A stretch of DNA of 64,000 nt from JAFECT01 sp964432415 (GCA_964432415.1 CAYSNW010000013.1:8529-72528), one strand, 5' to 3'; positions 41,587 to 50,101 are shown, counted from the stretch's first letter. Numbers and translations: made by a program. The notes: a model not told the origin generated them from the letters alone.

Positions 41587-41735
41587 GCCGGCGCTCCTCC
41601 CCCTGACGCCGGCAGGCGCCCGCCGCTCTACTCCCCCCAAGCTGCGGCGGGGCCGATGACAGGGATCCGCCGTCTCCCCCCACGGCCGATCCTGCACAGA
41701 GCCGCCGGACGCCTCCCCGCGTCCGGCGGCTTTTT
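41587..41735 (+). ncRNA. Candidate four-hairpin small RNA with CTCCCC loops
   Basis: Four consecutive hairpins, all with C-rich loops. H1 GCCGGCG/CGCCGGC (41587-41613), loop ctcctccccctga. H2 GCCCGCCGC/GCGGCGGGGC (41618-41653), loop including CTCCCCCC. H3 (41663-41673 with 41682-41692), 11 bp with one mismatch, loop ctcccccc. H4 GCCGCCGGACGC/GCGTCCGGCGGC (41701-41730), loop ctcccc, then TTTTTG, an intrinsic terminator. CCTATATC at 41573-41580 is a good Caulobacter-type -10, giving a start near 41587. Loops complement Shine-Dalgarno GGGGAG. It resembles alphaproteobacterial CCUCCUCCC-loop (mmgR/suhB/CcsR) RNAs in logic. Confidence 0.8.
41701..41735 (+). terminator. Intrinsic terminator of the small RNA
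   Basis: Twelve-base-pair perfect stem (41701-41712 with 41719-41730), six-base loop ctcccc and TTTTTG. It also separates the AI-2E gene from NAD-GDH. Confidence 0.9.
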
Positions 41736-41930
41736 GTTTGTGACCGGCGCCAGGAGGCAGGATTTTCGCGGGAGGGAGGTAGCGAGGCCGAAGTTTGCCC
41801 GGCCTCTGGGTGACTTCTGCAACGGTTTTGCAATTCCAAAACCGCCGGAAACCCATTAGCAGAGCGCCCACGGTTGATCGCGGCGGCGAGCGGTTTAGGC
41901 TCCCCCGCGGAATAGTGGGGAATTCGTTCC
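41736..41930. other. GDH upstream region
   Basis: 195 nt between the small RNA terminator and the NAD-GDH start, with no gene. It contains a GAGGGAGG-type purine stretch (41772-41779), a palindrome at 41823-41844, and possible promoter TTGCAA (41828-41833) with CATTAG (41855-41860), 21 nt apart, so not well spaced. Confidence 0.5.
41823..41844. promoter_or_regulatory. Palindrome upstream of NAD-GDH
   Basis: CGGTTTTG (41823-41830) and CAAAACCG (41837-41844), perfect 8-bp arms, 6-nt spacer, about 87 nt before the GDH start and unusually AT-rich for this genome. Candidate operator; regulator unknown. Confidence 0.45.
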
Positions 41931-44900
41931 ATGGACGGCGCCGGCGCTCCCGCCTTGACCATCGAGGCTCTCAAGAAGGCATTCGCCCAGGCCCTGGGGC
42001 GGCCGGGACCGACGGAGCTGGACAAGCTCGAGCATGCCTTCCTGGAACAGGCGCTGGAGGACTATGTCGCCGACGAGACCCCCGAGCTGTCCGCGGAAGA
42101 CTTCGCCATCGTCCTGGCCGAGTTCTGGAAGTTCGGCGAAATCCGACAGGGCGGCTCCGAGGCGATGATCCGCCTGCGTCGCGCCCAGGGCGCCGTCGGC
42201 CGGCCGCTGGCTTACGATCTTCTGGAGATCGTCCAGGACGACGCCCCCTTCCTGGTCGACAGCGTCATGGGAGAACTGGGCGAGCAGGGCCTGTCGGTGC
42301 GGGCCATGTTCCACCCGGTGCTCACGCTCGAGCGCTTCGGCCAGGGCCTGCGCCGGCCCCACGGCGCCACCCACCGCGAATCCACCATCCTGGTGGTGCT
42401 GGACCCGATCGCGCCGGAACGCTGGGCGACCGTCGCCGAGGGCATCCGCGCCACCCTGGCCGACGTGCGCATGGCGGTGAAGGACTTCCAGGCCATGGCC
42501 GAGCTGATGGGCCGCGCCATCGCCGATCTGGAAAAGGGCGTGCCGGGCCGTCAGCCCGAACAGGTGGCCGAGGACATCGCCTTCCTGAAATGGCTGCAGG
42601 CCGACCGCTTCGTCTTCCTGGGCGCGCGCAACTACGACTTCCCGCGCACCGCCGACGGCGCCTACGAAGCCGAGGAACCCCTGCCCCAGATCGAACAGGC
42701 GCTGGGCGTGCTGCGCGACGCCAGCCGCCCGGTGCTGCGCCGCGCCCACGAACCCGCGGTCCTGACCAAGCAGATGCGCCGCCAGCTCGACCTGGGCGAT
42801 CCGGTCACCGTGGCCAAGTCCAACCTGTCCTCGCGCGTGCACCGCCGCTCGCGCATGGATTACGTCGGGGTCCGCCGCTTCGGTTCCGACGGCAAGCCGT
42901 CCGGCGAAATCCGCTTCGTCGGCCTGTTCACCGCCGAGGCCTACGACCAGTCCGCCTCCAGCGTGCCCCTGGTGCGCCGCAAGGTCGAGAACGTGCTCAA
43001 GCGCGCCGCCTACGCCTCGGGCGGTCACAACGAAAAGCGCCTGCGCAACGTCGTGGAGAACTACCCCCGCGACGAACTCTTCCAGATGACCGAGGACGAT
43101 CTCCTCCACATCTCCACCGGCATCCTGCACCTGTACGACCGGCCGCGGGTCAAGCTGTTCACCCGCAAGGACCCCTTCGACCGCTTCATCTCGGTGCTGA
43201 TGTTCGTGCCGCGCGAACGCTACGATTCCGGCGTGCGCGAACGGGCCGGCGAGATCCTGGCCAGGGCCTGGGGCGGACGACTGTCGGCCTACTATCCCCA
43301 GCTCTCCGACGCGCCTCTGGTCAGGGTGCACTACATCATCGGCGTCACCCCGGGCGAACACCTGGAGCCGGACCCCGCCGTGGTCGAGCGCGCCGTGGTC
43401 GACGCGGCCCGCACCTGGCCCGATCTGTTCCTCAGCGCCGCGCGCCAGAGCGGCGTGGCCGAGGCGGAACTGGGCGGCCTGTCGGGCCGCTGGGCCGAGG
43501 CCTTCCCTCTGGGCTACCGCGACCGCTATTCCGTCGAGGAGGCCCTCGTCGACCTGCACGAGATCAATCAGTCCGCCGACGGCCGCGTCTGCGTGCGCGC
43601 CTTCCGCACCGGCGAGGACAGCAATCTCCAGTTCCACTTCAAGCTCTACAGCCGCGGCCATGCCGTGCCGCTGGCGGACGTGCTGCCGATCCTGGAGCAC
43701 ATGGGGCTGAAGGCGCTGGAGGAATACGCCTATCCGGTCGCGCCCAAGGGCGAGGAGCCGGTCTGGGTCCACGAGTTCGTGCTGGAGGACCCGCGCGGCG
43801 CCAACCTCAGCTTCGACGCGGTCAAGGGCCCTTTCGAGCAGGCCTTCGCCGCCGTCTGGGGCGGCCGCACCGAGAGCGACGGCTTCAACCGCCTGGTCAT
43901 GGAGCTGGGCATCGACTGGCGCGAGGCCGCCCTGGTGCGTGCGCTCGCCCGCTACCGCCAGCAGTCGGGGCTGGACCCCAGCCAGCTGGTGCAGGAGGAG
44001 TCGGTCCGCGACCATCCGGAAGTGACCCGCCTGATCCTGGACCTGTTCCGGACCAAGTTCGACCCGGCCTCGGGCCAGGACATGGCCGCCCGCATGGCGG
44101 CCGCCGACGCCCTGTTCAAAAAGATCGTCGCGGCCCTGCAGTCGGTCTCCAGCCTCGACCACGACCGGGTGCTGCGCCGCCTCGCCCTGCTGGTGCAGGC
44201 GGTCAAGCGCACCAACTATTTCCAGACCGGCGCCGACGGGGCGCCCAAACCCTACATTTCCTACAAGATCGCCAGCCGCGAGCTGGCCGATCTGCCCCTC
44301 CCCATCCCCTACCGCGAGATTTTCGTCTGGGCGCCCTTCGTGGAGGGCGTGCACCTGCGCTTCGGGCCGGTCGCGCGCGGCGGTCTGCGCTGGTCGGACC
44401 GGCGCGACGACTTCCGCACCGAGGTCCTGGGCCTGGTCAAGGCGCAGCAGGTCAAGAACGCGGTCATCGTGCCGGTCGGCTCCAAGGGCGGCTTCTACCC
44501 CAAGGCCCTGCCGCGCGGCGGTAGCCCCGACGAGGTCCGCGCCGAGGGCGTGCGCGCCTACAAGACCTTCCTGTCGGGCATGCTCGACATCACCGACAAT
44601 CTCGACGCCGCCGGCAAGGTGGTGCGCCCGGCCCAGGTGATCGCCTGGGACCAGGACGACCCCTACCTGGTCGTGGCCGCCGACAAGGGCACCGCCACCT
44701 TCTCCGACATCGCCAACGGGGTGTCGGCCGACTACGGATTCTGGCTGGGCGACGCCTTCGCGTCGGGCGGCTCGGTCGGCTACGACCACAAGGCCATGGG
44801 CATCACCGCCCGCGGCGCCTGGGAGGCGGTCAAGCGCCACTTCCGCGAGCTCGGCAAGGACATCCAGTCCGAACCCTTCACCGTGGTCGGCGTCGGCGAC

Positions 44901-46793
44901 ATGTCGGGCGACGTGTTCGGCAACGGCATGCTGCTGTCGCGCGCCATCAAGCTGGTGGCCGCCTTCGACCACCGCGACATCTTCCTCGATCCCAACCCCG
45001 ACCCGGCCCGCTCCTTCGCTGAGCGCGAACGCCTGTTCGCCCTGCCGCGCTCCTCCTGGCAGGACTACGACAAGAGCCTGATCTCCGCCGGCGGCGGGGT
45101 CTTCTCCCGCTCGCTCAAGGCCATCCCGCTCTCGGCCGAGATGCGCGCCCTGCTCGATGTCGAGGCGGCCGAACTGGCGCCCGCCGACCTGATCCGCGCC
45201 ATCCTGAAGGCTCGCTGCGAACTGCTCTATTTCGGCGGCATCGGCACCTATCTGAAGGCCCGCACCGAGACCGACCTGCAGGTGGGCGACAAGGCCAATG
45301 ACCCGGTGCGCATCAACGCCGACGAACTGCGCGCCCTGGTCGTGGGCGAGGGCGCCAACCTCGGCGTCACCCAGGCTGGCCGCATCGCCTTCGCCCGCGC
45401 GGGCGGGCGGATCAACACCGACGCCATCGACAATTCCGCCGGCGTCGACACCTCCGACCACGAGGTGAACATCAAGATCCTGTGCGGCGCGCTGGAGGCC
45501 CAGGGCAAGCTGGACCGCGCCGGGCGCAACACGCTGCTGGCCTCCATGACCGACGAGGTCGGCCACCACGTCCTGGCCCACAACTACGACCAGACCCTGG
45601 CGCTCAGCCTGCAGGAGGCCTCGGCCGCCGACGACCTGATCTCGCAGGCGCGCTTCATGATGCGCCTCGAGAAGGAAGGAAAGCTGGACCGCCAGGTCGA
45701 GGGCCTGCCCTCGCCGGCCGCTATCAATGAACTGGCCGCCGGCAACCTCGGCCTGACCCGCCCCGAACTGGCGGTGCTGACCGCCTACGGCAAGATCGAG
45801 CTCAGCCAGGACATCGAGGCGTCCAAGGCGCCCGAAGATCCGTTCTTCGAACAGACCCTGGTCCACTACTTCCCCGAGGCGCTGCGCCGCTACGAGGATC
45901 AGATGCGCGGCCACCGCCTGCGCCGCGAGATCATCGCCACGGTCCTGGCCAACGAGATCGTCAACATGACGGGCCCGAGCTTCCCCGCGCGCCTGCGTGC
46001 TGGAGCCGAGTGCGACACCACCGCCCTCGTGGTCGCCTTCGAGGCGGCGCGGCGGGTGTTCCGCCTGGACGAGGCCTGGGCGGCGGTCTCCCAGCTCGAC
46101 CTCAAGATCCCGGCCGCTGCCCAGATCGGCCTGTATCAGGAGATCGCCACGGTCCTGCGGCGACAGACCTTCTGGCTGGCCCGGCGCGTGCGCGGGGCGG
46201 CCTCGGTCCGCTCCCTGATCGAAGCCTACCGTCCAGCCGCCGACGCCCTGCGCTCGGAAGGCTCGTCCATGCTCTCGGATTTCGAGCAGGAGGGGGTCAA
46301 GGCCCGCACCGAGGCTTTTGTGGCCCGCGGCGCCCCGCGCGATCTGGCTCAGGCGGTGGCGGTGCTCAAGCCGCTCACCTCCACCACCGACGTGGCCGAC
46401 CTGGCCGGGCGGGTGAACTGGCCCGTGCCCTCGGCGGCGCGGCTCTACCACCAGGTCGGCGCGGTCTACGGCTTCGACCAGCTGCGCTCGGCCGCGGGCT
46501 CCCTGGTCACCCGCGATCCCTACGAGCGCATGGCGGTTCGCCGCCTGATCGAGGACTTCCTGACCGAACAGGCCACCCTGACCCAGGCCGTGGCCAAGGG
46601 GTCGGACTCCGGCGCGGGCGCCAAGGCGGCGAGCGCGCGTTCGGCCATCGAGGCCTGGAACCAGAACCGCGCCCGTCAGGTCGAGTCCATGCGCCGCACG
46701 ATCGAGGAGATCGAGCAGTCGGGCTCGGGCTGGAGCTTCGCCAAGTTGACCATCGTCAATTCTGCGCTCAGGGAATTGGCGGCGGGGGTTTAG
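41931..46793 (+). CDS. gdhZ: NAD-specific glutamate dehydrogenase (180-kDa type)
   Basis: 1620-residue large NAD-GDH, converting glutamate to 2-oxoglutarate and ammonium. Long N-terminal regulatory half with ACT-like modules (DAPFLVDSVMGELGEQGLSVRAMFHPVL, about residues 100-130). Catalytic domain about 740-1230 starts with VARGGLRWSDRRDDFRTEVLGLVKAQQVKNAVIVPVGSKGGF (PVGSKGGF about 846-853, active-site lysine region) and GVGDMSGDVFGNGMLLS. C-terminal helical domain after. GdhZ in Caulobacter also influences FtsZ/division. The start at 41931 is upstream of DGAGAPALTIEALKKAF. Confidence 0.95.
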   Translation: MDGAGAPALTIEALKKAFAQALGRPGPTELDKLEHAFLEQALEDYVADETPELSAEDFAIVLAEFWKFGEIRQGGSEAMIRLRRAQGAVGRPLAYDLLEIVQDDAPFLVDSVMGELGEQGLSVRAMFHPVLTLERFGQGLRRPHGATHRESTILVVLDPIAPERWATVAEGIRATLADVRMAVKDFQAMAELMGRAIADLEKGVPGRQPEQVAEDIAFLKWLQADRFVFLGARNYDFPRTADGAYEAEEPLPQIEQALGVLRDASRPVLRRAHEPAVLTKQMRRQLDLGDPVTVAKSNLSSRVHRRSRMDYVGVRRFGSDGKPSGEIRFVGLFTAEAYDQSASSVPLVRRKVENVLKRAAYASGGHNEKRLRNVVENYPRDELFQMTEDDLLHISTGILHLYDRPRVKLFTRKDPFDRFISVLMFVPRERYDSGVRERAGEILARAWGGRLSAYYPQLSDAPLVRVHYIIGVTPGEHLEPDPAVVERAVVDAARTWPDLFLSAARQSGVAEAELGGLSGRWAEAFPLGYRDRYSVEEALVDLHEINQSADGRVCVRAFRTGEDSNLQFHFKLYSRGHAVPLADVLPILEHMGLKALEEYAYPVAPKGEEPVWVHEFVLEDPRGANLSFDAVKGPFEQAFAAVWGGRTESDGFNRLVMELGIDWREAALVRALARYRQQSGLDPSQLVQEESVRDHPEVTRLILDLFRTKFDPASGQDMAARMAAADALFKKIVAALQSVSSLDHDRVLRRLALLVQAVKRTNYFQTGADGAPKPYISYKIASRELADLPLPIPYREIFVWAPFVEGVHLRFGPVARGGLRWSDRRDDFRTEVLGLVKAQQVKNAVIVPVGSKGGFYPKALPRGGSPDEVRAEGVRAYKTFLSGMLDITDNLDAAGKVVRPAQVIAWDQDDPYLVVAADKGTATFSDIANGVSADYGFWLGDAFASGGSVGYDHKAMGITARGAWEAVKRHFRELGKDIQSEPFTVVGVGDMSGDVFGNGMLLSRAIKLVAAFDHRDIFLDPNPDPARSFAERERLFALPRSSWQDYDKSLISAGGGVFSRSLKAIPLSAEMRALLDVEAAELAPADLIRAILKARCELLYFGGIGTYLKARTETDLQVGDKANDPVRINADELRALVVGEGANLGVTQAGRIAFARAGGRINTDAIDNSAGVDTSDHEVNIKILCGALEAQGKLDRAGRNTLLASMTDEVGHHVLAHNYDQTLALSLQEASAADDLISQARFMMRLEKEGKLDRQVEGLPSPAAINELAAGNLGLTRPELAVLTAYGKIELSQDIEASKAPEDPFFEQTLVHYFPEALRRYEDQMRGHRLRREIIATVLANEIVNMTGPSFPARLRAGAECDTTALVVAFEAARRVFRLDEAWAAVSQLDLKIPAAAQIGLYQEIATVLRRQTFWLARRVRGAASVRSLIEAYRPAADALRSEGSSMLSDFEQEGVKARTEAFVARGAPRDLAQAVAVLKPLTSTTDVADLAGRVNWPVPSAARLYHQVGAVYGFDQLRSAAGSLVTRDPYERMAVRRLIEDFLTEQATLTQAVAKGSDSGAGAKAASARSAIEAWNQNRARQVESMRRTIEEIEQSGSGWSFAKLTIVNSALRELAAGV

Positions 46794-46827
46794 GCTCCTT
46801 CATCCGCAGGCTGACCTTCGGGGGACC

Positions 46828-47295
46828 ATGGCCTTTCGCAAATTCCTGGTGATCGTCGACGACAGCCCCGAGTTTCAGGCCGCTTTGCGCTACGCCTGCC
46901 GCCGGGCGCGTTCCACCGGAGGCCGGGTGGCGATGCTTCGGGTGATCGAGCCGCTCGCCAACGACCACTGGGCCGGGGTGCGCGAAGAGCTGGAGCGGGA
47001 GCTGCGCCAGGAGGCCGAGGCCCTGCTGCAGAAGCTGGGCATCACCGCCGCCGAACTGTCCGGCTCGCCGCCGGAGTTCCTGATCGAAACCGGCGACACC
47101 AAGGGCGCCATCAAGGCCGTGGCCCTTGCCGACCCGGGCATCAAGATCCTGGTCCTGGCCGCCGCCGCCGGCGGCCGCGGGCCGGGTCCGCTGGTCGCGA
47201 CCCTGGCCAAGGAGGGTGTCGGCTTCGGCCGCAAGCTGCCGGTGACCGTGGTCCCGGGCGACCTGACGGACACCGAGATCGAAGACCTGGCCTGA
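46828..47295 (+). CDS. Universal stress protein (UspA family)
   Basis: 155-residue UspA-fold protein: FLVIVDDSPEFQAALRYACRRARSTGGRVAMLRVI (residues 6-40), the LAEGVGF-free ATP loop is VLAAAAGGRGPGPLVATLAKEG, so a GX2GX9G(S/T) loop is only loosely matched. Possible ATP binding is uncertain. 35 nt after the GDH stop and 10 nt before a TonB-like gene. A second, decayed copy of its last 80 nt is found at 47,692-47,773. Confidence 0.88.
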   Translation: MAFRKFLVIVDDSPEFQAALRYACRRARSTGGRVAMLRVIEPLANDHWAGVREELERELRQEAEALLQKLGITAAELSGSPPEFLIETGDTKGAIKAVALADPGIKILVLAAAAGGRGPGPLVATLAKEGVGFGRKLPVTVVPGDLTDTEIEDLA

Positions 47296-47304
47296 GGAGG
47301 CGAC

Positions 47305-47667
47305 ATGCTTGTGATCCTGGCCGCGGCTGCGGCCCTGGCGACGACGGCCGATACCGGGCGGGTCTTCACCGACAAGGAGCTGCTGTTCAGTCACACGCCG
47401 AGCTACAGCGACATCCTTACCGACTATCCCGAAAAGGCCTCGTCCCTCGAGAAGGAGGGCACGGCGACGGTCCTGTGCACCATCAGCGCCCAGGGGCGAA
47501 TGGAGGCCTGTGCGGTGGAGCAGGAAACCCCTGCAGGCTGGGGGTTCGGCAAGGCCACGGTGAAGTTTGTGCACCGCGCAGTGGTGGCGCCTCAGGCCCG
47601 AGACGGCTCGCCGACCGCCGGCGCCAGGGTGAGAATGAAGATCGTCTGGCAGATCCGGATGGCTTGA
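47305..47667 (+). CDS. TonB-like C-terminal domain protein (copy 1)
   Basis: 120-residue protein with a short signal-like N-terminus (about 1-15) and then a TonB C-terminal fold pattern (YPEKASSLEKEGTATVLCTISAQGRMEACAVEQETPAGWGFGKATVKFVHRAVVAPQARDGSPTAG), ending in a strand RMKIVWQI. No membrane anchor or proline-rich spacer, so not a normal TonB. A Cys pair (TVLC and EAC) could be disulfide-linked if exported. A paralogue follows at 47,794. Function unknown. Confidence 0.7.
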   Translation: MLVILAAAAALATTADTGRVFTDKELLFSHTPSYSDILTDYPEKASSLEKEGTATVLCTISAQGRMEACAVEQETPAGWGFGKATVKFVHRAVVAPQARDGSPTAGARVRMKIVWQIRMA

Positions 47668-47691
47668 AGCGTCTGCCTGAGCGAGCCTAGG

Positions 47692-47773
47692 CGGAGAAAG
47701 ATGTAGGCTTCGCCGCAGACTGCCGGTGAGCGTGGTTCCGGGCGACCTGACCGACACCGGAGTTATCACCTGA
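47692..47773 (+). pseudogene. Decayed duplicate of the universal stress protein 3' end
   Basis: Sequence here (GGCTTCG..., CTGCCGGTGAGCGTGG, TCCGGGCGACCTGAC...GACACCG) aligns with the tail of the stress-protein gene (47,217-47,295) with several substitutions and small gaps. It has no start or complete frame. It directly precedes the second TonB-like gene in the same relative position as the intact stress gene precedes copy 1, so a block of [stress-gene tail + TonB-like gene] was duplicated in tandem. Confidence 0.7.
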
Positions 47774-47793
47774 AGCCCGGGGGGCGTTAAGCC

Positions 47794-48177
47794 ATGCCGA
47801 TCGCACTGCTGCTGGCCTTGCTGGCGACGCCGCCGGCCCCATCGGCCGACCCCAACGGGGACCTGATGCCGGTGATCGACAGTCTGGATGTGGTGTTCGT
47901 GCACAAGCCCGACGGCAACGCACTGATGGAATATTATCCGCACGACCAGCTTGAGAAGGGTCAGCAGGGCAAGGCCTGGGTCGTTTGCACCGCGACCCCG
48001 GAAGGGCGGCTGGTTCGCTGCGCGGTCGAGGCGGAGTATCCGCAGGACGCCGGATTCGGCCCGGCCACGGCCAAGGTCGCCGAGAAATACTGTCGCGTCT
48101 CGTTGACGGCCAAGGACGGAACGCCCCTCGGCGGGCGCCGGGTGCGGGTGAAGCTGACCTGGATGATCGGTTCGTGA
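47794..48177 (+). CDS. TonB-like C-terminal domain protein (copy 2)
   Basis: 127-residue paralogue of the preceding TonB-like gene. Shared layout: short hydrophobic N-terminus, YYPHDQLEKGQQGKAWVVCTATPEGRLVRCAVEAEYPQDAGFGPATAKVAEKY, then DGTPLGGRRVRVKLTWMI, aligned with VLCTISAQGRMEACAVEQETPAGWGFGKATVKFVHR...DGSPTAGARVRMKIVWQI in copy 1. Both Cys positions are kept. Divergence is large, so the duplication is not recent or one copy has changed role. Confidence 0.7.
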   Translation: MPIALLLALLATPPAPSADPNGDLMPVIDSLDVVFVHKPDGNALMEYYPHDQLEKGQQGKAWVVCTATPEGRLVRCAVEAEYPQDAGFGPATAKVAEKYCRVSLTAKDGTPLGGRRVRVKLTWMIGS

Positions 48178-48235
48178 GGCTGAGCCGCCGCGCCGTCTTG
48201 CCGAACCGGCCCGCGAGGTCCATCTGAGCCCTGTC

Positions 48236-48811
48236 ATGTTCATCCAGACCGAACCCACCCCCAATCCCAACACCCTGAAGTTCCTCCCGGGGCGTATCCT
48301 GGTCGAGGAGGGCTCCCACGACTTCAAGTCGGCCGAGGCGGCCGAGGCCTCGCCTCTGGCCGCGCGCCTGTTCGCGCTTCCCGGAGTCACCGGAGTCTTC
48401 TTCGGCCAGGACTTCCTGACCGTGACCCGCGACGGCGACGGCTCGGCCTGGCCCCAGCTCAAGGCGCCGGTGCTGGCCGCGATCATGGATCACTTCACCT
48501 CGGGTGAGCCGGTCCTGGGTTCGGCCCAGACGTCCGGCCAGGACCACGGCGATCAGGTCTATGAGGGCGAAACCGCCCAGGTGGTGGCCGAGATCAAGGA
48601 GTTGCTGGACAGCCGTATCCGTCCGGCCGTGGCCCAGGACGGCGGCGATATCCTGTTCGACCGCTTCGAGCCCGACACCGGCATCGTCTGGCTGCACATG
48701 CGCGGCGCCTGCTCCGGCTGCCCCTCCTCGGCCGCGACGCTGAAGACCGGGGTCGAGAACATGCTGCGCCACTACGTTCCGGAAGTGACCAGGGTCGAGC
48801 AGACGGTTTAG
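48236..48811 (+). CDS. nfu: Iron-sulfur scaffold protein Nfu
   Basis: 191-residue Nfu-type protein: N-terminal Nfu domain (MFIQTEPTPNPNTLKFLPGR, about 1-88) and C-terminal NifU-like domain (about 110-185) with the cluster-binding C-S-G-C (Cys159, Cys162) in RGACSGCPSS. It holds and transfers [4Fe-4S] clusters to targets, possibly including the radical-SAM MiaB encoded 3 kb downstream. Its stop overlaps the stop of the minus-strand unknown gene. Confidence 0.93.
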   Translation: MFIQTEPTPNPNTLKFLPGRILVEEGSHDFKSAEAAEASPLAARLFALPGVTGVFFGQDFLTVTRDGDGSAWPQLKAPVLAAIMDHFTSGEPVLGSAQTSGQDHGDQVYEGETAQVVAEIKELLDSRIRPAVAQDGGDILFDRFEPDTGIVWLHMRGACSGCPSSAATLKTGVENMLRHYVPEVTRVEQTV

Positions 48812-49062
48812 GCTGCCACTTCTTCGGGGCCGATTACCAGCGCGTGTAGGATGCGGCTTCCGGGAGCCAAGCGTGCGCCGGAAAGCACGATAGCGTCCCT
48901 GTGTAGCCAACAATCGGAAGGGACAACAGCATCAATGGCGACCCATCCGCCTAGGCTTCCATCGGGGTTGGCGTGGCGATTTGCCGAAACGGGCACCCCG
49001 TCTTCGTCGAAGAGTGCGGTTCTCTCACTGTGTTCAAGTCGAGCGCTAGAGGGTCCACTCAT
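48808..49062 (-). CDS. Unknown small protein with hexapeptide-like pattern (islet gene 1)
   Basis: 84-residue protein from ATG 49062, which has a good GGAGG site 6-7 nt upstream. The second half (WVAIDAVVPSDCWLHRDAIVLSGARLAPGSRILHALVIG) has repeating small-aliphatic turns like a left-handed beta helix, but too short to assign. No family recognised. It is one of three minus-strand genes in a noticeably lower-GC segment (about 48,830-50,100) between conserved nfu and tsaB. Confidence 0.55.
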   Translation of the reverse strand: MSGPSSARLEHSERTALFDEDGVPVSANRHANPDGSLGGWVAIDAVVPSDCWLHRDAIVLSGARLAPGSRILHALVIGPEEVAA

Positions 49063-49121
49063 CACAACCTCCACGAATCACCGCTCGCTGTAGTAGAATC
49101 TTGACCGAATCCCAGGTCAAG

Positions 49122-49619
49122 TCAGCGGCTGATGACTGCCAAATTAGGCCAAAGAAGGTAAACGACTGCTGAAAGGCACGTTAACACTCCATAGCCGACG
49201 GGTACGAACAAGAAGAATGCCCGAAATATAGGGCGGTTCCGATCAATCTCTTCTGCGAGTCTCGAGCGACCGGTTTCGAGATCCTGCAAAAGTCCCTTGA
49301 GTCGGGCATCACCCGGCTCGAAAGATCTGGCTACTCGAAGGGCCGCAAGTTCTTGGTCGAATGCTCCCAGCTCCGCAGCTAACACCTCAAGCTTTCTCTG
49401 ACAAAAGATCGAGAATAGCATATAGACATTAATTGCGCAACAGGCGACCACGACTACTTCAGGTGTGAGTCCCGAGAAATGGGTTTCGAGTATGGTTACA
49501 GGTGTGTTGCGCTTCGAAAACATGACAAAAAGTAACAATATGCTCCCGGACACGAATATTGTCCGGAACTGTTCCCGCAGCACGGGGCCATAGTAGAATA
49601 ATCTTGCGCTGTCAGACAT
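49122..49619 (-). CDS. Unknown membrane protein (islet gene 2)
   Basis: 165-residue protein from ATG 49619. Three predicted membrane helices (about 19-34, 53-74, 136-158) and a coiled-coil-like stretch between helices 2 and 3 (KLEVLAAELGAFDQELAALRVARSF...LKGLLQDLETGRSRLAEEIDR). No recognised domain. Overlaps the upstream gene by 8 nt, so the two are co-transcribed and likely co-acting. Codon use is AT-richer than the core genes. Confidence 0.6.
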   Translation of the reverse strand: MSDSARLFYYGPVLREQFRTIFVSGSILLLFVMFSKRNTPVTILETHFSGLTPEVVVVACCAINVYMLFSIFCQRKLEVLAAELGAFDQELAALRVARSFEPGDARLKGLLQDLETGRSRLAEEIDRNRPIFRAFFLFVPVGYGVLTCLSAVVYLLWPNLAVISR

Positions 49620-49998
49620 TCTTCGTTGACCGAATGGTGTCCCCACCCACGAGAAAGCGAACTTTGTGGAGGCGTCTAGCGCGGCGACGACCCGTCGATA
49701 GCGCGTAAATCTCCTCCTTCAGGTATCTGACCACCCCGGAGACCTCGACGGCGTACCAGCCTGTGAATTTATGTACGAAGGCCCCTGAAATCTCTCTCAC
49801 CCAAACTCGCTGCTTCGCCTTGGGCAGCACGCGGCATTTGTGCTCGGGGACGTCAGTCTCCTGCTCTGGTTCGCGATGGTCTCGTTTGACCCGCCGAAAA
49901 GATCCATCGGTTCGCACCGTTTCGCCGGTATCTCCGTCTACAAATCGCTCACCGTCTGGCACAAACGCAAACACCACAGGCTCTTGAGCTCTTGTCAT
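49612..49998 (-). CDS. Unknown basic protein (islet gene 3)
   Basis: 128-residue basic soluble protein (about 29 Lys+Arg). Begins VVFAFVPDGERFVDGDTGETVRTDGSFRRVKRD, central WVREISGAFVHKFTGWYAVEVSGVVRYLKEEIYALS. No family, no membrane span. Possible nucleic-acid binding is only suggested by its charge. It is first in the two-gene unit with the membrane protein. Confidence 0.55.
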   Translation of the reverse strand: MTRAQEPVVFAFVPDGERFVDGDTGETVRTDGSFRRVKRDHREPEQETDVPEHKCRVLPKAKQRVWVREISGAFVHKFTGWYAVEVSGVVRYLKEEIYALSTGRRRARRLHKVRFLVGGDTIRSTKNV

Positions 49999-50101
49999 CA
50001 GATGTCCCCATCACCAAGATCCTCACAGTTGCAATGAAAACCACCGCAAACACAAGTGGATCTGGACTGAACAGCGCTAACTTCGAATTGAGCAGTATCG
50101 C

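Noticed and set aside
41895..46451. 1518-residue open frame antisense to NAD-GDH
   Set aside because: Composition-driven shadow of a high-GC gene. It has no conserved domain, and its residues are mostly low-complexity Gly/Ala/Val/Asp/His. The sense gene has complete GDH motifs.
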